In this document: one piece after another, positions 38,690-46,997 of the stretch
Layout of the letters: every line of letters starts with the position of its first letter
How positions within the stretch are numbered: the stretch's first letter is position 1
DNA from: Pseudoalteromonas rubra
GTDB taxonomy: Bacteria; Pseudomonadota; Gammaproteobacteria; Enterobacterales; Alteromonadaceae
Direction of reading: 5' to 3'
NCBI RefSeq assembly: GCF_005887095.1
Contig: NZ_PNCI01000016.1
Span: 62,001 to 126,000 of the forward strand
Length of the DNA stretch: 64,000 nucleotides
Position numbers and translations under genes: made by a program
Notes under the pieces: generated by a model
Told to the model about the DNA's origin: nothing
Database searches by the model: none
Seen by the model: the letters and a program-made list of their open reading frames with translations, nothing else

Positions 38690-41116
38690 ATGCGCTTACT
38701 TTCTCAGGGGCTCAACCGAGTGGCCCAATGGACCAACTGCTTGCTGGTCAGGAGCAAACTGTTGCCGACAGATCCAGTGTCGCAGTTCGACCTGGATCCA
38801 AGCTTGCCCACTTTTTATGTTGCCCGACTAAACTCTCGGGCCGATCTGGCTGCACTGAATGCGATGTGTAAAAAGCTGGGACTGCCAAGCCCGATGCAGG
38901 ATCAGGTGCTGGGAAGTAAAACGCTACCGCGTTTTATCGGCATCAAGAACCCGACTCCGCTACTGAGCAAAACGCCAGGCCCAAGCCCGGCGATTGACCA
39001 GGGCAAAGCCATTTTCTCTGCCCTGCGTGCGCATCCTGATATCAAAGCACAAGTGATCCCAGTCACAGTGTTATGGGGTCGTAACCCCGGTAAAGAAAAG
39101 CCCGGCTTAGGTACCCTGTTTAGCCATTCACTGACCCCCAGCTGGTTGCGAAAGGCTATGGTAGTGCTGTTTTCCGGTCGCGACAATTTAGTACGCTTTT
39201 CCGCGCCCATCGCGCTGGACCAGCTTATGACTGACAAATCGGACGTCGACGAGTTACCTCATAAGCTGCTGCGCGTGGCCCGGGTGCACTTTCACCGCCA
39301 GAAGCTGGCTGCAACAGGACCCAAGTTGCCTTCGCGAGAAGCCTTGTTCAATTCTCTGTTGGCTGCCCCGAGCATTAAAAGGGCCATTGCCGACGAAGCC
39401 AAATCAAAAGGGCTGAGCCATGAAGAAGCGCGCTTAAAAGCACTGGAGTTGCTCGAAGAAGTCGCCGCCAATTATTCCGAAGCCATGGTTCGCGTGGGCG
39501 ATCGCGTACTGACCTGGTTGTGGAACAAACTCTACAACGGCATTGAAGTCAAAAATGCCGAGCGCGTGCATGAGCTGGCCGACAAAGGTCATGAGATCAT
39601 TTACGTGCCCTGCCACCGCAGCCACATGGACTATCTGCTGCTGACCTATGTGATTTACCATCAGGGCCTGGTGCCGCCACACATAGCCGCGGGGGTGAAC
39701 CTCAACTTTTTCCCGGCCGGTGGCATTTTCCGCCGTTGTGGTGCATTTTTTATTCGTCGCTCCTTCGCTGGCAACAAGCTCTACTCCGCTATCTTTAAAG
39801 AGTATCTGACCCAGCTGTTTATCAAGGGCTATTCCGTTAAGTTTTATACCGAAGGTGGCCGCAGCCGTACCGGTCGCTTATTACCACCCAAAACCGGTAT
39901 GCTGGCCATGACTATGCAGTCAATGCTGCGTGGTATCGACCGCCCCATCTCCATTGTGCCCGTTTATATTGGCTATGAGCATGTCATGGAGATCAACACC
40001 TATCTGAAGGAACTGGCGGGTAACAGTAAAAAGAATGAATCCGTCGCCGGGGTCTTTAAAGCCATTAAAAACCTCAAAAACTATGGCCGCGGCTATCTGA
40101 ACTTTGGTGAGCCTATCCACCTGAATCAATACCTGAATGAACATCAGGCAGACTGGCGAGATACCATAGGCCAGGATGAGGGCGTTAAGCCGCAATGGCT
40201 AAACGGCCAGGTGGCATTGGTCGCAGACCAAATCATGACCAACATTAATGCCAGTGCTGCACTAAACTCCATCAATCTGCTGGCCATGGTACTGTTGTGT
40301 AATGAGCAGTTTGCACTGAGCAAGCAGAAGCTGCTATCCCAACTACGCTTTTATCTCACTTTGCAAAACCAGGCACCTTACAACACCAATGTCACAGCAC
40401 CGGATGAAGATGCCGAAGCCCTGCTAGAGCATGCGCTGAAACTGGATAAATTCGATGTGCTGGAGGATGAGCTGGGTGAGATCATCACCATCAAGGAGAA
40501 AGAACGTACGCTGTTCAATTATTACCGCAACAACATTTTGCACCTGTTTGCCGTACCCAGTGTGATTGCTCAGATGTTGTTTAACCGCTACAGCGTCACA
40601 GTTACTGAGTGCCAGGAGCGTCTCAGCACACTGTACCCACTCTTTGCCAAAGAGTGGTTTATGCATGACCTGCGTGAAGACTATATCACAGAAGTGCTGA
40701 CCTGCTTCGCTCAGCAGGGTCTCATAGACTTTGATGGCCACCTGGCCACAACAGTGAAAGACAACAAGGCACTGGCACAACTGGAAATGCTCGGTAAAGT
40801 GATCCATCTGACACTGGAGCGCTATGCCATCAGTGTCAGCTTGCTGCTGCGAGATCAGGGTATTGCTCGTGCCACACTGGAAAGTGAAAGTGAGGTGCTG
40901 GCCAAAAGACTGGGGACCTTACATGGCATTAAGAGCCCGGAGTTTTTTGACAAGAAAGTACAGAGTAACCTGATTAATGTGCTGCAAGCACAAGGCTTTA
41001 TCGACATTTCTGATCAGCAAAAAATCGCAGCAATGCCCGCACTCACAACGCTGTCTGATCACCTCAATGATCTGCTGCCAGCCAGGATCTGGCAGTCCAT
41101 CCGCGACACACTATAA
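38690..41116 (+). CDS. plsB: Glycerol-3-phosphate 1-O-acyltransferase
   Basis: Inner membrane enzyme that adds the first acyl chain to glycerol-3-phosphate in phospholipid synthesis. The acyltransferase HxxxxD box is CHRSHMDYLL (about residue 310), followed by GAFFIRRSF and the G3P-binding FYTEGGRSRTGRLLPPK. Its 808 residues match E. coli PlsB (807). It is divergent from the S10 operon across 385 bp, most of it the S10 leader and promoter. Confidence 0.98.
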   Translation: MRLLSQGLNRVAQWTNCLLVRSKLLPTDPVSQFDLDPSLPTFYVARLNSRADLAALNAMCKKLGLPSPMQDQVLGSKTLPRFIGIKNPTPLLSKTPGPSPAIDQGKAIFSALRAHPDIKAQVIPVTVLWGRNPGKEKPGLGTLFSHSLTPSWLRKAMVVLFSGRDNLVRFSAPIALDQLMTDKSDVDELPHKLLRVARVHFHRQKLAATGPKLPSREALFNSLLAAPSIKRAIADEAKSKGLSHEEARLKALELLEEVAANYSEAMVRVGDRVLTWLWNKLYNGIEVKNAERVHELADKGHEIIYVPCHRSHMDYLLLTYVIYHQGLVPPHIAAGVNLNFFPAGGIFRRCGAFFIRRSFAGNKLYSAIFKEYLTQLFIKGYSVKFYTEGGRSRTGRLLPPKTGMLAMTMQSMLRGIDRPISIVPVYIGYEHVMEINTYLKELAGNSKKNESVAGVFKAIKNLKNYGRGYLNFGEPIHLNQYLNEHQADWRDTIGQDEGVKPQWLNGQVALVADQIMTNINASAALNSINLLAMVLLCNEQFALSKQKLLSQLRFYLTLQNQAPYNTNVTAPDEDAEALLEHALKLDKFDVLEDELGEIITIKEKERTLFNYYRNNILHLFAVPSVIAQMLFNRYSVTVTECQERLSTLYPLFAKEWFMHDLREDYITEVLTCFAQQGLIDFDGHLATTVKDNKALAQLEMLGKVIHLTLERYAISVSLLLRDQGIARATLESESEVLAKRLGTLHGIKSPEFFDKKVQSNLINVLQAQGFIDISDQQKIAAMPALTTLSDHLNDLLPARIWQSIRDTL

Positions 41117-41141
41117 AGGACGAACTACCAACAAACCGGCG

Positions 41142-42008
41142 TCAGCGCGCTTCGCGCTGGCGCATCACCCCTTCCTGAATAGTCGACGCCACCAACTCTC
41201 CCTGACGGTTGAAGAACTGGCCTCTGACCAGACCGCGACCATTACTGGCACTGGGGCTGTCAACACTGTAGAGCAGCCACTCGTCCATGCGGAAAGGACG
41301 ATGGAACCACATGGCATGATCTATGGTTGCCACTTGCATATTCTTCTGCATGAAGGATACGCCATGGGGCTGCAATGCCGTCGGTAAAAACTCAAAATCC
41401 GAGGCATACGCCAGCAAGTAGTTATGGATACGGCGATCATCGGGCATCTCGCCACTGGCTTTAAACCAGACATGACGTACAGGCGCCATCACCTCAGGCT
41501 GAAACGGGTTATGAAATTCCACCGGGCGCATTTCAATGGGCATCTGTTGCGTAAACTTGGCAACCAGCGGCTCAGGGATCAGATCGGCTTTGTCCTGATA
41601 AAACTCCAGCGATGACCGCAGCGCCTCGGGTCCGGGAACCTCAGGCATTTCAGACTGGTGTGATAGGCCTGGTTCATCTCCCTGGAAAGAAGCCGTCATA
41701 TAGAAGATAGGCTTGCCGTACTGAATGGCGCTGACCCTGCGTGTACTGAAGCTGCGCCCATCACGAATATTCTCCACATCGTACACTATGGGTTTGCTGG
41801 CATCACCCGGGCGTAAAAAGTACGAGTGCAACGAATGAACATAACGCCCCTCTGGCAATGTATATTTAGCTGCCGACAACGCCTGACCCATTACCTGGCC
41901 GCCAAACACTTGCGGGAAGCCCAGATCCTGGCTCTGACCGCGGTAGATCCCCTGTTCAATTTCTTCCAGCTGAAGTAGCTCCAGCAACCCTTTTAATGCC
42001 TGACTCAT
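41142..42008 (-). CDS. tesB: Acyl-CoA thioesterase II
   Basis: Double hot-dog thioesterase that hydrolyses acyl-CoAs in the cytoplasm, 288 aa. The N-terminal half has [13 protein letters not shown] and [11 protein letters not shown]. The catalytic triad region of E. coli TesB (Asp, Thr/Ser, Gln) is seen as [19 protein letters not shown] and STIQEGVMR. It converges with plsB; a GC-rich inverted repeat spans its last codons without a T run. Confidence 0.95.
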   Translation of the reverse strand: MSQALKGLLELLQLEEIEQGIYRGQSQDLGFPQVFGGQVMGQALSAAKYTLPEGRYVHSLHSYFLRPGDASKPIVYDVENIRDGRSFSTRRVSAIQYGKPIFYMTASFQGDEPGLSHQSEMPEVPGPEALRSSLEFYQDKADLIPEPLVAKFTQQMPIEMRPVEFHNPFQPEVMAPVRHVWFKASGEMPDDRRIHNYLLAYASDFEFLPTALQPHGVSFMQKNMQVATIDHAMWFHRPFRMDEWLLYSVDSPSASNGRGLVRGQFFNRQGELVASTIQEGVMRQREAR

Positions 42009-42182
42009 TGCGCACCTCTTTCACTGCGTAGCGGATCTCATAATTATACACTATTGTGCAAGTAAAGAGAGGCATCGCAAGTTAAATCAGGTGGTTAACC
42101 CTGAACGACAGACTGAGTACATAGCGGGTCAGGCAAGAGTGAGGTAAACTGGTTACCCGCTTTCTCAGACAAGGTAATTGAC

Positions 42183-42647
42183 ATGGCATACTGGTTATTT
42201 AAAACCGAACCCGACGCATTTTCCATTGACGATCTACATCAGGCACCTGAGCAGAGTACGTTCTGGGAAGGGATCCGCAATTATCAGGCACGTAACTTTC
42301 TGCGTGACGATGTGCAGGTAGGCGATCAGGTCTTTATCTATCATTCAAGCTGTAAAGTCCCAGCCGTTGTGGGTATCGCCACAGTGACCAAAGGCGCTGA
42401 GGTCGATCCCCATCAGTTTGACCTGAGCAGCGATTATTATGACGCCAAGTCCAGCCAGGACAACCCCCGCTGGGTAGGTGTGACACTGCGCTTTGCGCAA
42501 CATCTGGCACATCCGGTGACACTGAAAGCAATCAAAGCCGACCCAGCCATCACCGAGCTGGCACTGAAAAAAGCCGGCCGACTTTCTATTATGCCAGTCA
42601 CCGAAACGGAGTGGACACATATCTGCCGGCTTGGCGGAGCTGTGTAA
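42183..42647 (+). CDS. EVE-domain protein
   Basis: 154 aa, one EVE (PUA-like) domain: MAYWLFKTEPDAFSIDDL, WEGIRNYQARNFLRD and VFIYHSSCKVPAVVGIATV. The fold binds modified bases in nucleic acids in characterised members. It is a stand-alone housekeeping version found widely in proteobacteria; the exact role is unknown. No defence genes are adjacent. Confidence 0.9.
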   Translation: MAYWLFKTEPDAFSIDDLHQAPEQSTFWEGIRNYQARNFLRDDVQVGDQVFIYHSSCKVPAVVGIATVTKGAEVDPHQFDLSSDYYDAKSSQDNPRWVGVTLRFAQHLAHPVTLKAIKADPAITELALKKAGRLSIMPVTETEWTHICRLGGAV

Positions 42648-42674
42648 CACCGCCAGGCCAGAGCGCAATAAACT

Positions 42675-42872
42675 TCAGCGATGTTTTTTCTGTTTTCCCC
42701 CCTTGGGGATCATAGAGAAGTACAAGATCAACGCCAGCCAGGAAAACAGCAAAGTACCTATCAGCCAGCCATTTTTTTCATGGCCACGGGTGCGCTTACT
42801 GCCAGCAACCAGCCCTATGGGCAGTAAATACAGGCAAAGCGCGCCCATCAGTAACATCAGTTCGTCGGTCAT
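42675..42872 (-). CDS. Small two-helix membrane protein
   Basis: 65 aa with hydrophobic helices at about 4-23 and 38-58, a basic loop (SKRTRGHEKNG) between them and a strongly basic C-terminus. The architecture loosely recalls superinfection-immunity-like proteins, but no family is claimed. Its start overlaps the stop of the K+ channel gene by 4 bp, so it is very likely a real, coupled gene that might modulate the channel (inference). Confidence 0.7.
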   Translation of the reverse strand: MTDELMLLMGALCLYLLPIGLVAGSKRTRGHEKNGWLIGTLLFSWLALILYFSMIPKGGKQKKHR

Positions 42873-43930
42873 ACCCGCTCCCAGTTCACCTCACTATGGA
42901 GCACCCGCTGCGGAGCTATGTAATGTAGTACATCTCCCCCTTTTAGCGCGTAGTCCAGAGGTGGGTTTAAATCCATATCACGACCACTGAGGTCGTGCGC
43001 CACCCCCAGCAAAGTCGCATTGTGATGCTGTTTAAAATACAAAAATAGCTGACCAAAGGTCAGAGCGCCTAATGACATCGGCAACTGCAAACTAAACTGA
43101 GTATCACCATGCAGAGTCGATAGCAGCTCTTCCTGAATACGACTGGACCCTGGGTCCTGCATCGAACGCACCAGGATCTCGGCAGACATGGCTGTCGAGC
43201 ACTCGACATTACGGCAGTGCTGACGCAATAATTGTGCTTTAGTTTCATCATTAAAATGGGCACTGATGTGCGCAGACGTTTTTACCAGTGGGCTCAGTTT
43301 TAACGCCGTAGTAAAGGTCTGATCGTCATCCTGACCATCCACAATGATTTTGTCTGCATGAGCCAGTCCGGTGCGCGCCAGTTGCAGATCATCGGTAAAG
43401 CTTACCAGGCGAACAAAGTCGACCTCGGTGAAGCGCAACAGCGGGTGCTCCATCTCATCACACACCGCCAGCACGATGCGTCTTGCTATGCGTTTGTTGT
43501 CGGCCAGTATATATTCGATCATGCGCTCCGTGCGGGTTGCATGCCAACCGAAAATAATGATGTGATCGCTCAGATGTGAATAGTCTTTATCGCCCTTCAT
43601 TGCTCGTTTTACCCAAATTGTAATTAGTTGCCCAACCTTACCCAGCAAAATACCAAACAGTGCCAGCCCCAGCGGGATTTGAAATATGGCCACAACCCAG
43701 CGTCCCATATCGGTTGTGGCACTAAAGTCGCCATAACCGACGGTCGATGTGGTCACCACGTAATAATAGATATAAGTGCTGCCGGGCAATAACGCATGCT
43801 CCTGAGCGAACCATAATAGCGCCCAGGTTGCCCCCATATGCAACAGTGTCGCCAGACCAATCAAGGGCCAGCTGGCCTGATCAATGTGCGTTTGTAATAC
43901 AAAAAGTATACGTTTGATAAGTAAGGGCAT
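42869..43930 (-). CDS. Potassium channel with RCK (TrkA-N/TrkA-C) domains
   Basis: 353 aa. Two transmembrane helices (about 20-40 and 75-98) enclose a pore with the selectivity filter TVGYGD (about 62-67). A cytoplasmic TrkA-N Rossmann domain (about 115-240) and a TrkA-C domain (about 270-350) follow. The nucleotide loop reads IIIFGWHATRTERM, so the usual GxGxxG is degenerate and ligand binding may differ. It resembles MthK/Kch-type channels. Confidence 0.92.
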   Translation of the reverse strand: MPLLIKRILFVLQTHIDQASWPLIGLATLLHMGATWALLWFAQEHALLPGSTYIYYYVVTTSTVGYGDFSATTDMGRWVVAIFQIPLGLALFGILLGKVGQLITIWVKRAMKGDKDYSHLSDHIIIFGWHATRTERMIEYILADNKRIARRIVLAVCDEMEHPLLRFTEVDFVRLVSFTDDLQLARTGLAHADKIIVDGQDDDQTFTTALKLSPLVKTSAHISAHFNDETKAQLLRQHCRNVECSTAMSAEILVRSMQDPGSSRIQEELLSTLHGDTQFSLQLPMSLGALTFGQLFLYFKQHHNATLLGVAHDLSGRDMDLNPPLDYALKGGDVLHYIAPQRVLHSEVNWERV

Positions 43931-44092
43931 AAATTTCCTTTAGATCCACCGCCAAATCCCTGGAAGCACGACTTTGTCCAGTGTGCTACCGGCATTCAGC
44001 GATCAGCGTTAAACCTGAACGTCATATGCTTTAATGGGCATACTACACTGTGAATTTACCAAAAGAAAAATACGTGCACAAAACGTTTGCAT

Positions 44093-45079
44093 TTAGCACA
44101 TATAATCACGCAACCAGGGTTCGACTGGGATCCCTGTTTCTTGCCGCGCTTGCTTATTTTTCAACTCTAACTCACCCGGTAAAATAGCCTCAGGCGCAAC
44201 TTTCATTGCTTCTTCCATTAAGCGTGCGACATCATTTTTAAACTGCTCTAAGGGAATAAACATTTCGGGGTTAATGGCCAAAAAGAAATGCGAAACTTTT
44301 CTTGGGCTATCATAAGGTGCTTCGTACAAATGACTCAACTGATGATCGAATGGCATGCCGGCCAGCAACGCTGTCATAACCTGTACAAAAAAGCCTAGAG
44401 CCTGACCTTTATATCCGCCCAAGGGAGTCAATGCACGCACGCTTTTCCCTTCACCTGTGTGCTCTATATTGGCCCAGCTTTCAGGTATGGCCTCATTAGC
44501 CGCCAGCATTTTCTTTATTTTAGAGTAACTGACTTGGCTGGTCGCAAAATCCGCACTAAAGTGCCCCGTCGGAGTGGGCGCACTGAATGCGATTGGGTTG
44601 GTGCCCAAAAATGCATCCAATCCGCCTTTTAGCGATACCAGCGCATCGCTATTTGTCATACAAATACCGAGTAACCCCTCTTGTGCAGCCATTTTTGTGA
44701 AGTTTGCTGCTGCGCCAAAATGATTTGAATTTCGCACCACAACGGCTCCCAGCCAGCTTTGCTTTGCTTTGCAGATTGCCTCACGCATGGCCCAGGATGA
44801 TGCCACTAAACCATTGGCCCCATCGGCATCGACGAGTCCGCCTACTGGCGTTTCATGAACAAATTGAATATTGGGGATAACTTTGGCCCTGCCACCAATG
44901 AATTCATTCACATAGGTTGGAAACAAACGAATGCCATGGGTGTCAGTGCCTTCTAAGCTGGTATCGGTTAACATATCAGCAATGAGCAGGGCATCGTCCT
45001 GACTGAGCCCCAACTTAACCAACTCACGTTGCATGATACTACAAACGTCTGCCGCCGAAATAAACGAAGATTGCGTCAT
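44093..45079 (-). CDS. Ldh2-family (malate/L-lactate) NAD(P)-dependent dehydrogenase
   Basis: 328 aa of the non-Rossmann Ldh_2 family that oxidises 2-hydroxyacids or reduces 2-oxoacids and cyclic imines. DTHGIRLFPTYV holds the catalytic Ser/Thr-His region, NSNHFGAAANF and SADFATSQVSYSKI are nucleotide-binding, and PLGGYKGQALGF follows. At 328 aa it is shorter than the usual 340-360, with a reduced loop after IPESWA. It overlaps the aminotransferase stop by 4 bp, so it belongs to the biosynthetic operon. Possible roles are oxidising a hydroxyacid to the ketoacid used by the aminotransferase, or reducing a piperideine/pyrroline carboxylate. Not decidable from sequence. Confidence 0.85.
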   Translation of the reverse strand: MTQSSFISAADVCSIMQRELVKLGLSQDDALLIADMLTDTSLEGTDTHGIRLFPTYVNEFIGGRAKVIPNIQFVHETPVGGLVDADGANGLVASSWAMREAICKAKQSWLGAVVVRNSNHFGAAANFTKMAAQEGLLGICMTNSDALVSLKGGLDAFLGTNPIAFSAPTPTGHFSADFATSQVSYSKIKKMLAANEAIPESWANIEHTGEGKSVRALTPLGGYKGQALGFFVQVMTALLAGMPFDHQLSHLYEAPYDSPRKVSHFFLAINPEMFIPLEQFKNDVARLMEEAMKVAPEAILPGELELKNKQARQETGIPVEPWLRDYMC

Positions 45080-46326
45080 AAGCCTGCTCCCATTTTGCTG
45101 TCAATAAATTCACTCAACTTACACACAGCATCAGACACTTTGTCTTCACTGATGTTACTAAATGCAAGGCGGATCAAGCGCCGGTTTTTTTGCTCAGCCA
45201 GAGAGAAAAAGTACACGGGCGTAAAAATCACATTGAAGTGCTCTGCACAATCGAACACGTCTTCATCCGATACATCAAAAGGGACAGACACAACCAAAAA
45301 GAACCCGCCTGGTGGCAAAGTCCAGCTAATTGCACTGTGTTTACCCAGGTAATGGGTCAGGGCACGATCCAGTGCATCTCGTTTTGTTTTATAGACATCG
45401 CGCAAAGGTGCCATGGCATTATCGAGAGAGTAATCATGCTCTAGCAAGTAACCACCTACCATTGCCTGACATACCTGGCTCGTATTGACACTGATCAGAC
45501 TCTTCAGCGCAACCAGTTGTGCAGCCTCCTCAGTACGCTGTGCTGGCAACACCAAATAGCCAACCCGCAGTGCCGGTAAGATGGTTTTAGCAAAAGAGCC
45601 GATGTAGTATACGCAACCGCGGTCGTCCAGAGATTTAATCGTTGCTGCGCGCGTACCTTCATAATTGAACATACCGTATGGATTATCTTCGATAATCTTG
45701 ATGCCGGATTCAGAACAAACATCAATCAACACTTTCTTGTGTGCATCCGACAAACTAAAACCCAATGGGTTATTAAAATCACCATTCACGTATAGGGCTT
45801 TGGGTTGATACCCTTTGTTACGAGTGTTGCGGATTTCAACGTCTAAATTTGCTTTGAATGCCGCGCTATCTTGCAATACCGCCTCGTCAACAGGCAAAGG
45901 CTCAACATGCTTACCAACTGACTGAATAAAGCCTGACAATCCGATATATGACGGATCAAGCGTCAAAATACAATCATCAGGGTGTGTCAGTTCGGTAAGG
46001 CAAAGCAGGGTTAAGGCTTCCTGGCAGCCATTCGTCACTATGATATCTGCCGTAGATGCATGGATCTGTTCATCAGTTAACAAATGTCGCACCAGGATAT
46101 CATTGATAATTCCGGCAGTGGGGCCATATTGCAACAACAACGCCTGCGCATCAGCATAAGTTAAACCGTTTTTTTCAGCATAATACGTTGTATAAGTGTG
46201 CTGTAAGTTCGATAAGTTAATACTCTTAAAAAACCGGGCATCCGGGCGCCCCGAAGCCAATGAATAGGCTGCGGGAAAACGGCTAGATACTTCGTTTAAA
46301 AAGTTCATTACTTCGAGTTGTTTCAT
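45076..46326 (-). CDS. PLP aminotransferase, class I/II (HpgT-like)
   Basis: 416 aa, fold type I. PLP contacts: Asn in NGDFNNPLGFS, Asp in IIEDNPYGMF, Schiff-base Lys in SFAKTILPALRVGY, and the C-terminal Arg in RLIRLAFSN. The N-terminal MNFLNEVSSRFP...ASGRP pattern and the QYGPTAGI block resemble, from memory, HpgT-type aminotransferases of 4-hydroxyphenylglycine synthesis and related 2-aminoadipate/MocR-type enzymes. No DNA-binding domain is attached. The ATG at 46326 is chosen to match the family start; it lacks a clear ribosome site, and a GGAGGG lies 23 bp upstream. A -10-like TATACT is just further upstream. Confidence 0.85.
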   Translation of the reverse strand: MKQLEVMNFLNEVSSRFPAAYSLASGRPDARFFKSINLSNLQHTYTTYYAEKNGLTYADAQALLLQYGPTAGIINDILVRHLLTDEQIHASTADIIVTNGCQEALTLLCLTELTHPDDCILTLDPSYIGLSGFIQSVGKHVEPLPVDEAVLQDSAAFKANLDVEIRNTRNKGYQPKALYVNGDFNNPLGFSLSDAHKKVLIDVCSESGIKIIEDNPYGMFNYEGTRAATIKSLDDRGCVYYIGSFAKTILPALRVGYLVLPAQRTEEAAQLVALKSLISVNTSQVCQAMVGGYLLEHDYSLDNAMAPLRDVYKTKRDALDRALTHYLGKHSAISWTLPPGGFFLVVSVPFDVSDEDVFDCAEHFNVIFTPVYFFSLAEQKNRRLIRLAFSNISEDKVSDAVCKLSEFIDSKMGAGL

Positions 46327-46474
46327 GAGGTAATACCATTTATAGAAGGTCCCTCCGTTCTTTATCCAGTATATCAACCGTGTTGTGATTTACGCACAGG
46401 CTCAGCTGGGTAAGAATGGAGAATAAGTGGTCTCTCTGGCACAGGTGCCAGCAATCACGCCAAATTCAATCCTG

Positions 46475-46960
46475 TTAGTAGGACTCACCTGACTCTAGTT
46501 GCTCAAACAACCGATTGATATTGCTATCTTCAAACGAGAAGTTGCCATCACGCTCGATAAACTCGTACATCATGCCAGTATTAGCATCTCGCTTACTGAA
46601 TACTTGTTTCAGCCCCGCAGAACACAGTATTTCTGTAGAAAATTCCATGCCTTTTTTTTGTAGCTCCTCATACACGTTCTCAATTCCTTCAACCTGAAAT
46701 GCAACGTGCTGAACGCCAGTACCATATTGCTCTATGTAACGCTCAATTTGAGAACCTTCACTGTTCGATACCAGTAAAACGACCGAAAACTCTTCAGAAG
46801 CCATAACCGCAGAGCGCATACTGGTCAATTTTCCTTTCGTTTCCCTAATGGAATCTAGTTCAAACCCGAGTACATCCTGATGATATTTAATTGCTGCATC
46901 CAAATCTGTTACAGCAATGGCGAGATGGTCAATCTTTTTATAGTCCTTGAATAAATACAT
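46475..46960 (-). CDS. VOC-fold metalloprotein, HPPD/HmaS-like C-terminal half
   Basis: 161 aa, vicinal oxygen chelate superfamily. Likely metal ligands are H12 (KIDHLAIAV), H85 (GVQHVAFQV) and E133 (MYEFIER), the 2-His-1-Glu set. The end of the protein (YEFIERDGNFSFEDSNINRLFEQLE) resembles the last helix of 4-hydroxyphenylpyruvate dioxygenase and hydroxymandelate synthase. Ligand spacing is closer to methylmalonyl-CoA epimerase, and the protein is half HPPD size. It could be a dioxygenase, epimerase or lyase. The ATG at 46960 is chosen because it aligns with the VOC start and does not overlap the NRPS gene, 37 bp upstream. Confidence 0.75.
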   Translation of the reverse strand: MYLFKDYKKIDHLAIAVTDLDAAIKYHQDVLGFELDSIRETKGKLTSMRSAVMASEEFSVVLLVSNSEGSQIERYIEQYGTGVQHVAFQVEGIENVYEELQKKGMEFSTEILCSAGLKQVFSKRDANTGMMYEFIERDGNFSFEDSNINRLFEQLESGESY

Positions 46961-46997
46961 ACTCTTATCTCTTTTTATTATAAATTCTATTTTGCTC

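Noticed and set aside
41140..41163. GC-rich inverted repeat at the tesB 3' end as terminator
   Set aside because: Lies partly in coding sequence and has no T run on either side.
42183..42647. EVE protein as part of a phage defence island
   Set aside because: No restriction, nuclease or other defence gene is adjacent; stand-alone EVE proteins are common housekeeping genes.
44093..45079. Ldh2 gene as ordinary central-metabolism malate dehydrogenase
   Set aside because: It overlaps the aminotransferase gene and follows the NRPS operon, so a biosynthetic role is more likely; not excluded.
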